Position numbers and translations under genes: made by a program
Part shown: positions 37,601-51,700 of the stretch, piece after piece
Numbering within the stretch: the stretch's first letter is position 1
Layout: every line of letters starts with the position of its first letter
NCBI GenBank assembly: GCA_028583415.1
Contig: CM053266.1
Span: 36,513,758-36,577,757, forward strand
Source of the DNA: Protea cynaroides
Lineage: Eukaryota; Streptophyta; Magnoliopsida; Proteales; Proteaceae
Direction of reading: 5' to 3'
Length of the DNA stretch: 64,000 bases
Notes under the pieces: generated by a model
Databases searched by the model: none
What the model saw: only the letters and a program-made list of their open reading frames with translations
What the model was told of the DNA's origin: nothing

Positions 37601-39660
37601 TTAATGTTTCAGCATTGGAAGGTAATAATTTGCTATGATACTTGTCAATGACACAACCCCCAACACTAAAAGCTGACTCAGAAGCAACTGTTGAAACTGG
37701 AATAAACAAGACATCTTTAGCCAAACGCACCACGTCCGGATACTTTGACCCATTTTCCCTCCAATAGGATAAGACATCAAACTCTTGATAATTATCATTG
37801 AATGGGATATTTGGTTCTTCCAAATAAAAGTCTAATTGAGACTTTCCACAGCTACCAATCAACATGGCATTATCAAATGTCGAAAACCCCTGTAGATATT
37901 GGAGTAAATCATTAATATAATTATATATGAATATGGTAACCTACAATTGAAAAAATGATAAACATAAAAACAATAGTAATTTAATTACCGCTAGTTTAGC
38001 AGGTCCAGCATCACCGGATGAAGGTGTAGGAGTCTCGATATCAACTGCATCCATGGTCTTATATGCTTTAAGGAATCTAACAAGTGCACTTTTCACACAG
38101 AAAGACATATCACATGCAAGTGAGTCTAGTATAGCAATCTTTCTAAATGCCCAATCCACGAAAGTTAACTTGTAGCGAAGGTCAAATACCAATGCAATGG
38201 CCAAAATCAGACTATACTAATCCCAATATTTATCAAAAATTGTCTTCATCTCCACTACCATATCCTTCATAAAGCTGTCCTCGTGTGCCATCGCTTCTAT
38301 AAGCTTCTATGAATCTTCTACACATTTAAAAAATACAGGTTTGCAGTCAAATACTTAAAACCAGATAACAAAACAGTGATCTTATCAAAGGGCTGTAAAA
38401 AACTCGTCAGCTTTTCAATTCTTAACCATTGGTTAGAATTGGGACAACTCTTGTAGCTGTTGTCCTTTAACTGAAGGTTTTCAAATGTCTGCCTATAAAA
38501 TAAGGAGGACTCAAACATATGGTAAGTTGAGTTCCATCTAGTAAATAAATCAGCATGTAAACCCTTAGCAGTTGATATACTGAATTCCTTATAACATTCT
38601 ATGAATTTAGTCTTCCTTCCTTGAGATGATTTCACATATGTTATGCTATTCCGAACCAATAAGACACATTCATCTATACGTTTCAACCCATCTTGCACTA
38701 TCAAATTTAAGATATGTGCACAACACCGATTATGAAAGAAATCACCAATTCACCGTTACAGATAAGAGCATTCTTCAAATTCAACCTTGTTTTCAAAAAT
38801 TCAACAAAGCATAAATTGCAAGCAGCATCGTCTAAAGTTATTAAGAAAATTTTCTTCTCAATGCCCCATTCATGCAACATTTTGCCAATTGTGTCACATA
38901 TAGCTTATGCCAGAGTGTGGAGGTGTCATGAGGCAAAACCTTAACAACTTCTTATGTAAACCTCAATCCTTATCAACATAGTGCGTTGTCAAAGATATAT
39001 ATCCATCATTAATGATGGATGTCCACATATCACTGGTGAGAGATATCTTCCCGTTGTATGATTTAAAGAAATCATTGATTCTCTAACCCTCAAAATGATA
39101 TAAGTTTGTTATTTGAGCCATTTGTGAGTTGCGACTAATATGACAGTACTCTGGACGAATATAAGAGATCAAATCCCTAAACTCTTCGTGATCAACAAAC
39201 ACTAAGGGCAATTCTTGTTTAACAATAAGCCTAGTAATCAAGTCACGCACTAGGTCTAGGTCAATTTTTCTCTCCATCAACTCCAACTTCCCTTGATTTT
39301 TACCCAACATCATTTGCTTTATATCTTTGTTGTCTTGTTTAGGGCAATTCTTAATATGTCGCCTGAGGGAACCAATTCCATTAATATTGGTGTCAGCCTT
39401 ATAAACTATTTTGCATTTCAGACACTGCTCTTTCCTTTTCATCATCATATTTGTCCCCAAGAATGACTTTAAAACTATCCCAAACAGAACTTTTTCTTCT
39501 TCTCCTCCCATCTGTTTTAGGAAGAGAACTTACAGACTCTGTTGACTCACGAGACATAAGTAAAGGTCCATCATCAAACAAATCATCAACATTTGGTGTC
39601 CACAGTTTGGGTTCAACCCCAACTATCCGCCTTTTTGAAATTTTCATGTCATTCATAAGC

Positions 39661-39707
<47 letters not shown>

Positions 39708-42700
39708 TATTCTCTCACTTTTTTATATATATTATTCTCTCACTTTTTTTTTTAGTTTCCCCATTAAATTCAGTGGGACTCCTAGTTTCGAACTGATACT
39801 AGCAGTGAAAAGCAAGGATATTTAGTAAGTAATTTCTTCAACCATTGCAATTTTTTATATGTTTTAATTTCTTTGAGTAGGATTATTTATTAATGAAGTG
39901 TCATTGTAGTTTGAATAATATATTATTATCTTTATAAGAATGTCAACTCCAATTAATGAACTTATTCCTGGAGATATAATGGAGGGCGTCGGGGGATGGC
40001 AAAGAGGGTTTAGGGCAATTTAATTTAACAATCCCTCTTTGCTACAGGATCCCTATTCAGTCCAATGCAATTCTGCAGAAAAAAGTAATGAAAAAAATTA
40101 CTTATCTCGAAATCTGTCCGTCAGAAATTGATAAAATTTGGTTTGGAAGTCCTTGATGACATTTATGAACACCCTTCTAAAATTGAAGATCATAACAGAA
40201 TTGAGGAAGTTGTGGGGCCCGCAAATTGGCTGGGCCTAGTAGCGCCTAGATCTGAGTAGTGTTAACTATCAGCTTTATAATCTAGACTCAGTTCAGCAAT
40301 AGATCTCAATGGGTCTGTAGGAACAGTGTTGCCAGCAAAGGAGGAAATTTTATAACTCAAAATAAATGTCAAAATATCAAGGAAGAAAGAAGAATGATAG
40401 GTTGAGTCTCACAACCTGGTGAGGCTCAACCAGAAAATTTTAACTCTTTAAATTTTCTGGAAACACTCTAAGAGCTGCCGCCAGCCTCCTTCCTCTTTAT
40501 TTATAGTTGAACTCTTACAATTAAAATAGGAAAGATTAACCTCCTTTATAATATAGGAAGGTTTTAAAACAATACAATAGGAAACTTCCAAAATCTGGAA
40601 ATAGAAAACATCCAAAATCTGGAAATTAGGAAAGTAACTCTAAATCTGGAAATTAGGAAAGTAACTTGGTCTCCAAGTAATTGAAACCTACTAACAGTCT
40701 ATCCTATATATTAGGAAACTACCTAAACAATAAAATTAGGAAACTATCTATCTAATAGTGCTGAATAGTATGAATTGAGTGTTGGCGGTATCTAACTGGA
40801 CTGGCGGTAGGTATTATCCATGTGGGCCAGGCCCAATTCCAATCTGAAGCTTCTTTTGGTGTCAGACCCTTCTGTAGTAGACCTGGGCTGCATCAGCTCC
40901 CCCTGGCTTAGAAACATTCGTCTCCGACGAATGGAGAAAAAACATGTAACGCTCATAAAAATCTGGATCGATGCGCTTGAAGTTGTCTTCATGTATCCAC
41001 ATGTTGTCACTACGTGGGTGCCATTTCCACTTGATTAAGAAGGACTGGTAACCTCCACCATTGCGAGTCATAGTATATTTGGAGTCAAGAACATCTTTAA
41101 CTTGTTCAGCGGAAGGAACGACAAACTGTGGAAAACATAAAGTATGTTCCGTATCTCCTTCATTAAAATGATGACCCGTGTAGAGAGTCAAATCAGCAAC
41201 GTTGAAAATGTTACTAATAGTCATGTCAGATGGGAGCTCAAGGACGTTCGGATTGGCTCTTATTTTCTTCAGCACCTTGTAGGGACCCATCTTCCATGGA
41301 TGTAACTTTGTAGCTTCACCGGGAAGTAATCTCTCAAGAGTTATTCTAACCATCACCATATCACTGGGTTTAAACTCCACATAACGGCGATGACGGTCTG
41401 CATTAGCTTTGTATGCCTCATTGCTAAGTGTTATACGCCGTCAAACATCTGCATGTACTTCCGTAATATGACGGATAAATTCATCAGCTTAAATACTCAC
41501 TCGTACTTGAGGTGGGAGTGAGACAAGATCAATAAGTCTCTTGGGTTGTATGCCAAGCACTATCTCAAATGGTGTACGACCCGTGGTCCGATTGACGGAG
41601 CTACTATAAGCAAACTCTGCAATATCAAGAATGGAGGGCCAAGTCTTCTCATAACGTCTTCCAAATCACGAACAAGGCATCAGAGAAGATTGCCCAAGCT
41701 CCGGTTCACTACTTCAGTTTGCCCATCTGTTTGAGGATGGAAGGCGGTTGAGTAAAGCAACTTAGTATTTGTCTTCAACCATAACGTCTTTCAAAAATAA
41801 CTCATGAATTTCACATCCCGATCTGATACAATAGTCTCAGGCAGCCCATGGAGACGCACCACTTCCTTAAAGAATAGGACAGCAACATGTCTTGCATCAA
41901 AAGTCTTCCGACAAGGGAGGACATGTGCCATTTTGGAGAATCTGTCCACTACCACAAATATGGAGTCATATCGCTCCCTCGTGGATGGCAAACCGAGGAC
42001 AAAATCCATATTAATGTGCAGACATGGGGAATGAGGCACCAGTAATGGTGTGTACAAACCAGAATTTTGTTTGGTGCCTTGATGGCAAAGAGGTTAAGAC
42101 ATCTCAAATTAACAAGCCCTCTTTGCTATAGGATCTTAATTCAGTCCAACACAAAAATCTGGTGCCGCCAAAACCTGGGCAGGTTCAAAAGGATGTCGGC
42201 TGCTGATTTGATTTTTACTTCCTCTAATTGGTGCTGAGTGTTTCACATATAACCAGCAACAAAGAACAAAATAGGAGTATTGAATGCAAAGGAACAAAGG
42301 AAATAGAGTTCGGTTGAGTCTCACAACCTTGGAGACTCAACCAGAAAATAGGAGTTTCACTCTCTTTTTTTCTGAAAAATTCTCTCTACTGCAGCCAACC
42401 TGCATTCTCTTTATTTATAGCTTTGAAACATTACAAATAAAATAGGAAAGAATGAAATTTGGAAAAGCTAAACCTCCTTTATAACTTAGGAAGTTTCTAA
42501 AACATAGAAATAGAAAAGTTTCTAAAAACTGGAATTAGGAAACTCGATTTTAGGCAAGTCTTAGTCTCCAAGCAACTAAGACTTCTAAACTAACTAGCCT
42601 AATTTTTAGGAAACTAAATAATAGAAATAAGTAAACGGAAAATTAGAAAACTAATCAAAAGAGTCATAACTAATGCTGTTGGTACTGTTCACGTGAACAG

Positions 42701-45700
42701 TACCGCGTAAACAGTGTTCACGTGAATAGTGGGGGCTAGGCCCGGGCCCATGTTGACGGTACCTTGGGCTGGTTGCTTCTTGGACTGCATCATGCCTTTA
42801 GCTAGTTAACATGCACAACACCGTTGGACCACACTTTGCACATCATGGGGTAGGTGAGGCCAACAGTAAAGATCTGTAACTTGTGCCATTGTCTTATCAC
42901 AACCAAAGTGTCCACCTAAACCACCTCCATGTAACTCCCGAATTAGGTATTGGCATAGAGATGTCTTTGGGATGCATAATCGTGTTCCCATAAACAAGTA
43001 GCCGTCTTGAATCGAGAACTTTGGATCGGCTTCACCTTGCTGTAATTTTTGGTATATAGTACCAAAATCTTCATCTGCTATGTATGTACTCCCCTTTGAT
43101 ATGCTCAATTCCTGTACCTTGGGCTGAAAAAGTACTCATCACATTCACTTTGCGGCTCAATGCATCTACTACTTGGTTCTCTTTTCCAGCTTTGTAATTG
43201 AGGGCAAAAGTGAACTCTTGTAAATATGAGATCCACTTACCATGCTTGTGGCTAATGGTCTGTTGAGAGTTAAGGAATTTGAGTGCTTCAAGGTCAGAGT
43301 AGAGAATGAACTCTTTCCCAATGAGGCAGTGTCTCCAATGTTTGACCACCTGTACAATAGCATAAAGTTCTAAATCATAGGTGGAATACCTCTTCTTGGC
43401 ATCATTGAGCTTCTCACTGTAGAACGCTACCAGATGCTTTTCTTGCTAAGTACCCCTCCAATTCCCGAGTGTGAGGCATCAGTAGCAACCTCAAACACAC
43501 GGTCAAAATCAGGTAGGCGTAGGACAGGAGCTTCAGTGATGGCTTTCTTTATAAGATGGAGTGCTTTGGTGGCTGCCGGGGTCCATTGGAACGAAGCTTT
43601 CTTCGTCTTCATGCACTTTGTGATGGGTGCCACGATGGAGCTAAACCCCCGTATGAACCTCCGATAAAAGGAAGCAAGGCCGTGGAAAATACGAACCTCG
43701 GTGAGAGTTTTTGGGAGTGGCCAATTAGTAATGCTCTCAATCTTGGATGGATCAGCTTCTACCCCTTTTGATGAAACAATGAAACCAAGGAAGGCTACCT
43801 TGGGGAGCATAAAAGAACACTCCTTTAAGTTCAAGTACAACTTCTCATCTCGAAGGATCCTCATCACTCACCATATATGATCAAGGTGGTATTCATGGCC
43901 TTTGCTGTCTATTAGTATATCATCAAAGTAAACAACAAGAAACTTACCGATGAATGGTCGGAGTGTTTGAGTCATTACTCTCATGAAGGTACTAGGGGCA
44001 TTGGTCAACCCAAAGGGCATAACCTTCCATTCATATAATCCATCTTTCGTTTTGAAGGCTATTTTCCATTCATCACCGGGACGAATACGGATTTGATGCT
44101 AACCACTCCGTAAATCAAGCTTGGCGAAGATAGTAGCACCTGTCAACATATCCAACATATCATCAAGCCATGGAATAGGAAACCTGTATTTGACAGTAAT
44201 CTTGTTAATTGCTCTGTTGTCGATGCACATCCGCCATGTTCCATCTTTCTTAGGTGTCGAGAGTGCAGGTACGGCATGGGCTCATGCTTTCTACAATGAA
44301 GCCCTTTTGTAACAATTCATCCACCTGTTTGAGTTCTCCCTGCTCTGTAGGGCTTAGACGGTAGGTGGGCAGGTTTGGTAATACTGAACCAGGGACTAAA
44401 TCAATTGCATGTTGTATGTCCCTCATTGGTGGCAACTCATTAGGTAATTCATCTGCAACAAGATCTACAAAATCAGACAAGATAGATTGTATAAGTGGGG
44501 GAAGGTTAATTTTTTTAGTTTTTTCAGGGGGTACAACTTCCCTAACCATGAGGGCTATCATTACACCTCTTTCTTTACTTGTTTCTTCAAACTCTTGTTG
44601 ATTGAGTATCAACAATGGGTGATCAGCTTGCTGTCCAGCCTTTGAGGATGGTCTTTTACCCTTGTTTTTGCTATTGAGGGTTGGCGGGTCCTTCTTTAGA
44701 GTTTGAAGGATATGTTTACGCTTCAGTTGTGCAGCTCGTAACCTATTTTTCTCAGCTGGTACATTAATTGGCTTCAATATCATGGGCTTTCCATCAACAT
44801 CGAAGTAACATTAATTCTTGGTACCTCCAACCAACACAACATGGTCATATAACCATGGCCTTCCCAATAGTACAATCAATATCATGGGGATAACGTCACA
44901 CCATACCGTCTCATTGTAGACCCCTGCTTGTAATGGAATCAAGCACCATTGACTTACTTCCAATGTATTACCGTTGAGAAGTGAGACCTTGTACGGTTGA
45001 GGATGAGTTTCAGCCTCTAGTTTAACATCTATTACAAAAGCGCATCACACAACATTAACACTGCTACCGCTGTCCACAATAATTTGAGCCAGCTTAGGCC
45101 CACTAGACATGCGGGTGGTAAAAATACAATGACGACGCCAATCTTTCCCTTTTGATTCAGCCACTAATATCCAACTCACAACATGTATTCCAAGGGATGT
45201 TTCATCTTCTTCAAAGTTATACTCTGGATCATCAGTTAAGGCAGCATTATCATAGGAATCATCTTCTTGTGGTTCCCACACTTGGGAATCAGCATTGGCT
45301 TCCACAGAAGCCACTAGGAATTGCCTTTCACCTTTCTTGGACAATCCCTTGCATAATGGTCATAGGCATTACAATGATAGCATTGAACACTGTTATTAAG
45401 GGTCATTGGTTCCATTCCCTTCTCAGTTACCGTAGGAGTAGGACGAGGAGCAGCCACAGTGCTCTTGGGATTTGTCATGGGTTTCTTGCCTTCATTAAAA
45501 TTTAGGTTATACCTTCTAGAGGTCTTTAGGAGTTCTTCGGCTTGAAAAGCCTTATCAACACAGTCATTAAGACTAACAATATCAACCACACCCATTTTTT
45601 CTCTAATTTCAGATCGCAGCACTAAACGAAAACGAGATATCATCTGATCATCATTATCTCGTAAACCTGACCGTGCACATAATTGATCAAATTGATATAC

Positions 45701-48700
45701 ATAGTCTTCCATACTCATAGTACCTTGTCGAAGATTGTTCAGCTGGTCATGCAACCTTCTTTGGAAAGACCGAGGCAAATATTTTTTTTTTCAATTCTTC
45801 TTTCATCTCCTCCCAAGTCATGGGTTCTCCACGACTCCTCATGAGACTATACTCATAGTTGCGCCACCAATCACGAGCACCCCGCACAAGTTTGGAGCGG
45901 GCCAATTGTAGCTTTCTAGGTTCAGGAAGGCTAAACCAATCAAAGTAGTCATCTAGGGCATTCACCCAATCATGAAAAGCTTGGGGGTCTTGTCTTCCAT
46001 GGAACTCCTTAAGATCCATTCACACCTTATGGGTTTGATACCGAATAGGTTGATTGCCATCATAGTCTTCATAGGGTGGATTGCCATCATAGTCTTCATA
46101 GGGTGGGTCTTGGTATTTTTCTCTAGGGACTATTTGGGGAGCCCTCGCAACACACCTTGGCATTAGGTTGGCTATGGGAATTTCTCTTCTAGAGGCTTTT
46201 ATTCTAGCCGGCCTAGGATTATCTCGTTCCTCCAAATTACTTATTCTTCCATCCATGCTATCTAACTTGGCATCCATTTTGGTCAATCGCTGGAGAACCA
46301 AATTAACAAGGTCATTGAGGTTATTAGACTAATTAGGAGAGGCAGAACTCTCCTCAGCCATGCTCTGATACCAAATTGATGGCAAAGAAGGTTTAAGGCA
46401 ATTTAATTTAACAATCCCTCTTTGCTATAGGATCCCTATTCAGTTCAATGCAATTCTGCAGAAAAAAGTAATGAAAAAAATTACTTATATCAAAATCTGT
46501 TCGTCAGAAATTAATGAAATTTGGTTTGGAAGTCCTTGATGACATTTATGACCCTTCTAAAATTAAAGAAGATCAGAATAGAATTGAGGAAATTGTGGGG
46601 CCCGCAAGTTGGTTGGGCGTAGTAGCGTTTAGATCTAAGCAGTGTTAACTATCAGCTTTATAATCTAGACTCAGTTCAGCAATAGAACTCAATGGATCTG
46701 TAGGAACAGTGTCGCCAGCAAAGGAGGAAATTTTATAACTCAAAATAAAGGTCAGAATATCAAGGAAGAAAAAAGAATGATAGGTGGAGTCTCACAACCT
46801 CATGAGGCTCAACCAGAAAATTTCAACTCTTTAAATTTTCTGGAAAAACTCTAAGAGCTGCCACCAGCCTCCTTCCTCTTTATTTATAGTTGAATTCTTA
46901 CAATTAAAATAGGAAAGACTAACCTCCTTTATAATATAAGAATATTTTAAAACAATACAATAGGAAACTTCCAAAATCTGGAAATAAAAAACTTCCAAAA
47001 TCTGAAAATTAGGAAAGTAACTCTAAATCTGAAAATTAGGAAAGTAACTTGGTCTCCAAGTAATTGAGACCTACTAACAGTCTATCCTATATATTAGGAA
47101 ACTACCTAAACAACAAAATTAGGAAACTAATTATCTAATAGTGCTGAATAGTATGAATTGAGTGCTGGCGGTATCTAACTGGAGAGTACTATCTATGTGG
47201 GCCAGGCCCAATTCCAATCTGAAGCATCTTTTGGTGTCGGTCCCTTTTGTGGTAGACCTAGGCTGCATCATCGGGACACCAAATGTTGATGATTTGTCTG
47301 ATGATGGACCTTTACTTATGCCTCGTGAGTCAGCAGAGTCTGTAAATTCTCTACCTAAAATAGATGGGAAGAGAAGAAGAAGTTATGTTTAGAATAGTTT
47401 TAAAGTCATTCCTAGGGACAAATATGATGATGAAAAGGAAAAAGCATAGTGTTTAAAATGCAAAATAGTTTATAGGGCTGACACCAATATTAATGGAACT
47501 GGTACCCTCAAGAGACATTTTAAGATTTGTCTTAAAAAAGACAACAAAGATATAAAACAAATGATGTTGGATAAAAATCAAGGGAAGTTGGAGTTGATGG
47601 AGAGAAAAATTGGCCTAGACCTAGGGCGTGACTTAATTACTAGGCTCATTGTTAAACAAAAATTGCCCTTAGTGTTTGTCGAGCGCGAAGAGTTTAGGGA
47701 TTTGATCTCTTACATTCGTCCAGAGTACTGTCATATTAGCCGCAACTCACAAATGGCTCAAATAACAAAGTTATATCATTTTGAGGGTAAGAGAATCAAG
47801 GATTTCTTTAAATCATACAACGAGAAGATATCTCTCACCAGCGATATGTGGACATCCATCACTAATGATGGATATATATCTTTGACAGCACGCTATGTTG
47901 ATAAGGATTGAAGTTTACATAAGAAGTTGTTAAGGTTTTGCCTCATGACACCTCCACACTATGGCATAGCTATATGTGACACAATGAGCAAAATGTTGCA
48001 CGAATGGGGCATTGAAAAGAAAATTTTCTCAATAACTTTAGACAATGTTACTTGCAATTTATGCTTTGTTGAATTTTTAAAGACAAGGTTGAATTTGAAG
48101 AATGCTCTTATCTATAATGGTGATTTCTTTCATAATCGGTGTTGTAATTTGATAGTATAAGATGGGTTGAAATGTATAGATGAATGTCTCTTATTGGTTC
48201 GGAATAGCATAACATATGTGAAATCATCTCAAGGAAAGAAGATTAAATTCATAGATTGTTGTAAGGAATTGAGTATATAAACTGCTAAGGGTCTGCATGT
48301 TGATGTATGTACTAGGTGGAACTCAACTTACCATATGTTTGAGTCCTCCTTGTTTTATAGGCAAGCATTTGAAAACCTTCAGTTAAAGGACAACAACTAC
48401 AAGAGTTCTCCCAATTCTAACCAATAATTAAGAATAGAAAAACTGACGAGTTTTTTACAGCCCTTTGATGATATCACTGTTTTGTTATATGGTTTTAAGT
48501 ATCCGACTGCGAACCTGTATTTTTTATATGTGTGGAAGATTCACAGAAGCTTATTAGAAAAGATGGCACACAAGGACAGCTTTATGAAGGATATGGTGGT
48601 GGAAATAAAGAAAAAGTTTGATAAGTATTGGGATGAGTACAATCCGATTTTGGCCATTGCATGGGTATTCGACCCTTGCTACAAGTTAACTTTTATGGAT

Positions 48701-51700
48701 TGGGCATTTAGAAAGATTGCTATGCTAGATCCACCTGCATGTGATATGTCTCTCCATGTGAAAAGTGCACTTATTAGACTCTTTAATGCATATAAGACCA
48801 TGGATGTGGCTGATATCGAGACTCCTACACCTTCATCCGGTTAAGCTGGACCTGCTGAACTAATGTAATTAAATTACCAATGTTTTTATGCTTATCATTT
48901 TTTCAATTTAGGTTACCATATTCATATCTAATTATATTAATGATTTACTCAAATATCTACAAGAGTTTTCGGCATTTGATAATGCCATGTTGATTGATAA
49001 CTGTGGAAAATCTCAATTAGACTTTTATCTGGAAGAACCAAAGATTCATTTCAGTGATAATTATCGAGAGTTTGATGTCTTAGCCTATTGGAGGCTAAAT
49101 GGGTCAAAGTATCCGGATGTGGCGCGTTTGACTAATGATGTCTTGTCTATTACAGTTTCAATAGTTACCTCTGAGTCAGCTTATAGTGCTAGGGGTCGTG
49201 TCATTGACAAGTATCGTAGCAAATTATTACCTTTCAATGCTGAAACATTGATTTGTCTTCGAGATTGGATGTTTGATATAGATTTTAGAGGTAATTTTTC
49301 AATCCAAACTTTATTACAAGTTATAATTTATATGTTAATTACTGACAGACTTTTATTTATATTATATCTACAACTGAGTTTGTTGATGATGCCGCTGACG
49401 TAGCCATGGCTCTAGGAAATATGTTGTCAACCAATGAGACAAGGAGTGATGTGGCTTCAATAGTTGCTTCTTCGAGGTAAGCTCCAAGAAAAAACCATTA
49501 AAGAAAAATAATTTTATGAAATTCTTTCTTTCAATACGAAATGTTTGACATTCATCTAAATCTGTTTACAACACGATTGCACAATGAATGCCAAAAGAGT
49601 GAAATAGATCCACATCCACCCAAGGTACCATAGTTCTCAATTTCTCAAGTGTCTAGATAAGTTCATTCTTTTGATAGAAATATTGAATGATGAAAGTTTT
49701 TATTACAAACAAAAGCTAGATGGAATATCATTTGGGATCTGTGAATACAAAAATTGATGACCAAAATGTAAAACCATCAATTTTCTTATGCTCGTGTATT
49801 ATGTTGGTTAGGGAGATAGATATGGTTTTAAAATGTAAAAAGTTGCTTAAGAATAATAAATAACAAATTAAGTAGTGGTCAAAGTATTTTCATTAGAATT
49901 TCATTCGTTTGGATATTTCTTTAATACCTAATTGGTAAGGTCATATTGGTTTAAGCTGATCCTGGATGCATCTGCAATGTATTTCTGCTTGAACATGATG
50001 GTTTACTCCTAAATTTCATCAAATCTCTATTTGGAAACCTTATGGAGTCAATTATGTTTTTTTAATAGATTAGGCTCCTTTAATGTCTATATTAACTATT
50101 TAGCTCAATTGTGTAGGGTCTTACTGCTTGTGATATTTTATGGTCCTATCTTTATATTCCACTATGGCAATTTAATATGACCACTTATAGTACATTATTA
50201 TGTGCTATAGCTGGGGCTGTAAATAGTACATTCCTTGGATGCATGAACTCTAATAAATTATAAATGTGAAATTGAGTATGATGGGAAGAGTTTTTGTCTC
50301 AATAGTTCTTCATATATAAATATTCCATTATCTTTTTAAAGTACTTATAAATTACAAATGATTGACTCTTTGTGATTTACTATATTGATGACATTACTAT
50401 ATTGTGTGTTGTTTACTACAGTTCAGGTGAGGTTTGTAACTTTCAAGGTTGATACAGAGACCAAGAGTTGGGAGTGCTGCTAACAGCTAACTAGATGCTT
50501 ATGTAGTTATGTATTTGTGTAATTTCTCATGTGTTTTGAACCACAAGCCGAGGGAATTGTAGTATGATAAATTTCTTAGCACTACAAGAACTCATAGCCT
50601 TGAATGGTTGTATGCTGATTTCACTACCAGAACTCACATATCTAGACTTCTAGTTGTTTTTGCCAGAAAAAACGTATGCAGTAATTGTGTTACTCTGTAT
50701 CATCTCTGTTCTAAATAACTTTTCTTTTCTGCATGGGTTTACTTCCAGTTATAATTTTAATGGATTTAAGTTTCTTAAATTTTAATGGTTTTAAATTTTA
50801 ATGGATTGTGTTACACTGTCCGAAAAATTATGTGAATCTATAGTTGAAGAGATTATGTTAATTATTACAATTTACTGAATTACTTATATATAAAAGGAAT
50901 GATGCTAACTTTATGGATAGAAATAATAAAAGAAGCTATATAGCTTACATATAAAATGGGCCCAATAAATCCGGTCTGGACCAAGTCAGCCCGAAATCAC
51001 ATCGACAAGCCCAGCCCGATAACAAACTGACACCGGACCAGCCTGTTAGTCATTGTGTCTAGCACAGCCCACCCCAGCCTGAACTCTTAATGGACATGTT
51101 TTGGGCTGGACTTATAAAGCCCGACACCGGTTCAGCTCGGACCAAAACCGGCACGGATCGGCCCGTTGACACCCTTACACATATTGGTCAATGGTTGGCA
51201 TATAAAGAGCTAGAGGAGATGAAATTACTGGAGGGGTTACTTGGGATTTACTCTGTCCCTCTGAAATAGTTCAAAGTTGTCACTAAATTTTCTTCTTAAT
51301 TTCTTGTTTCATTCCAAAACAAGGACTTAAAATGCTTAATTGACTCCATGGTCCAACCCTGAGCACCGGTAGGATGTCACTTCCATTGAAGTCTATTCTT
51401 CATTTGAAATGAGCATTTTTCTTTTCTTTCCAAAGATAGAAGAACAAATGGGACCAACTCGGAGAATGAATTATACAAAAGCTTGATGATCTTCCCTTCA
51501 AAAAGGAAAATAAACAAATACAAATAAAAGGAGGGATTATGCAAAAACAATAACCAAAACGAAATTAAGGTGCATAACCGAGAAGACCAATCAAATCAAT
51601 CACCATAGAAAAAAAAACCCTCAGATTCCTCAGTAACAACTGAGCTCAAGTGGGTTGCCAAACACTATTTCAGCTGAATCATCTTCCTGGATAGAATTGA

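Larger units (their letters stand above)
39994..47270 (-). mobile_element. Full-length Gypsy chromovirus-type LTR retrotransposon
   Basis: LTRs at 46377-47270 (5', about 894 bp) and 39994-40895 (3', about 902 bp) begin TGATGCAGCC on the minus strand. The target duplication TCGGG lies at 39989-39993 and 47271-47275. The primer site TGGTATCAGAGC (minus) lies next to the 5' LTR at about 46374-46363. A polypurine tract AAGCCAGGGGGAGC (minus, about 40909-40896) adjoins the 3' LTR. The interior encodes gag, protease, reverse transcriptase, RNase H, integrase and a C-terminal chromodomain in that order. It is interrupted by a solo LTR at 42080-42792. Its sense strand is that of TPI. Confidence 0.95.
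47274..51178 (+). repeat. Right 3.9-kb arm of the giant inverted repeat (hAT copy)
   Basis: Inverted partner of 35709-39601. Similarity starts exactly at GGACACCAAATGTTGATG, next to the Gypsy insertion, and ends at the internal hAT terminus. Confidence 0.9.

Noticed and set aside
51179..51186. Possible target duplication for the inner hAT copy (CACATATT/CACATATA near 35689)
   Set aside because: The left match lies 12 bp outside the outer terminus and is not adjacent to it. GATTTGGC is the exact, adjacent pair for the outer element.
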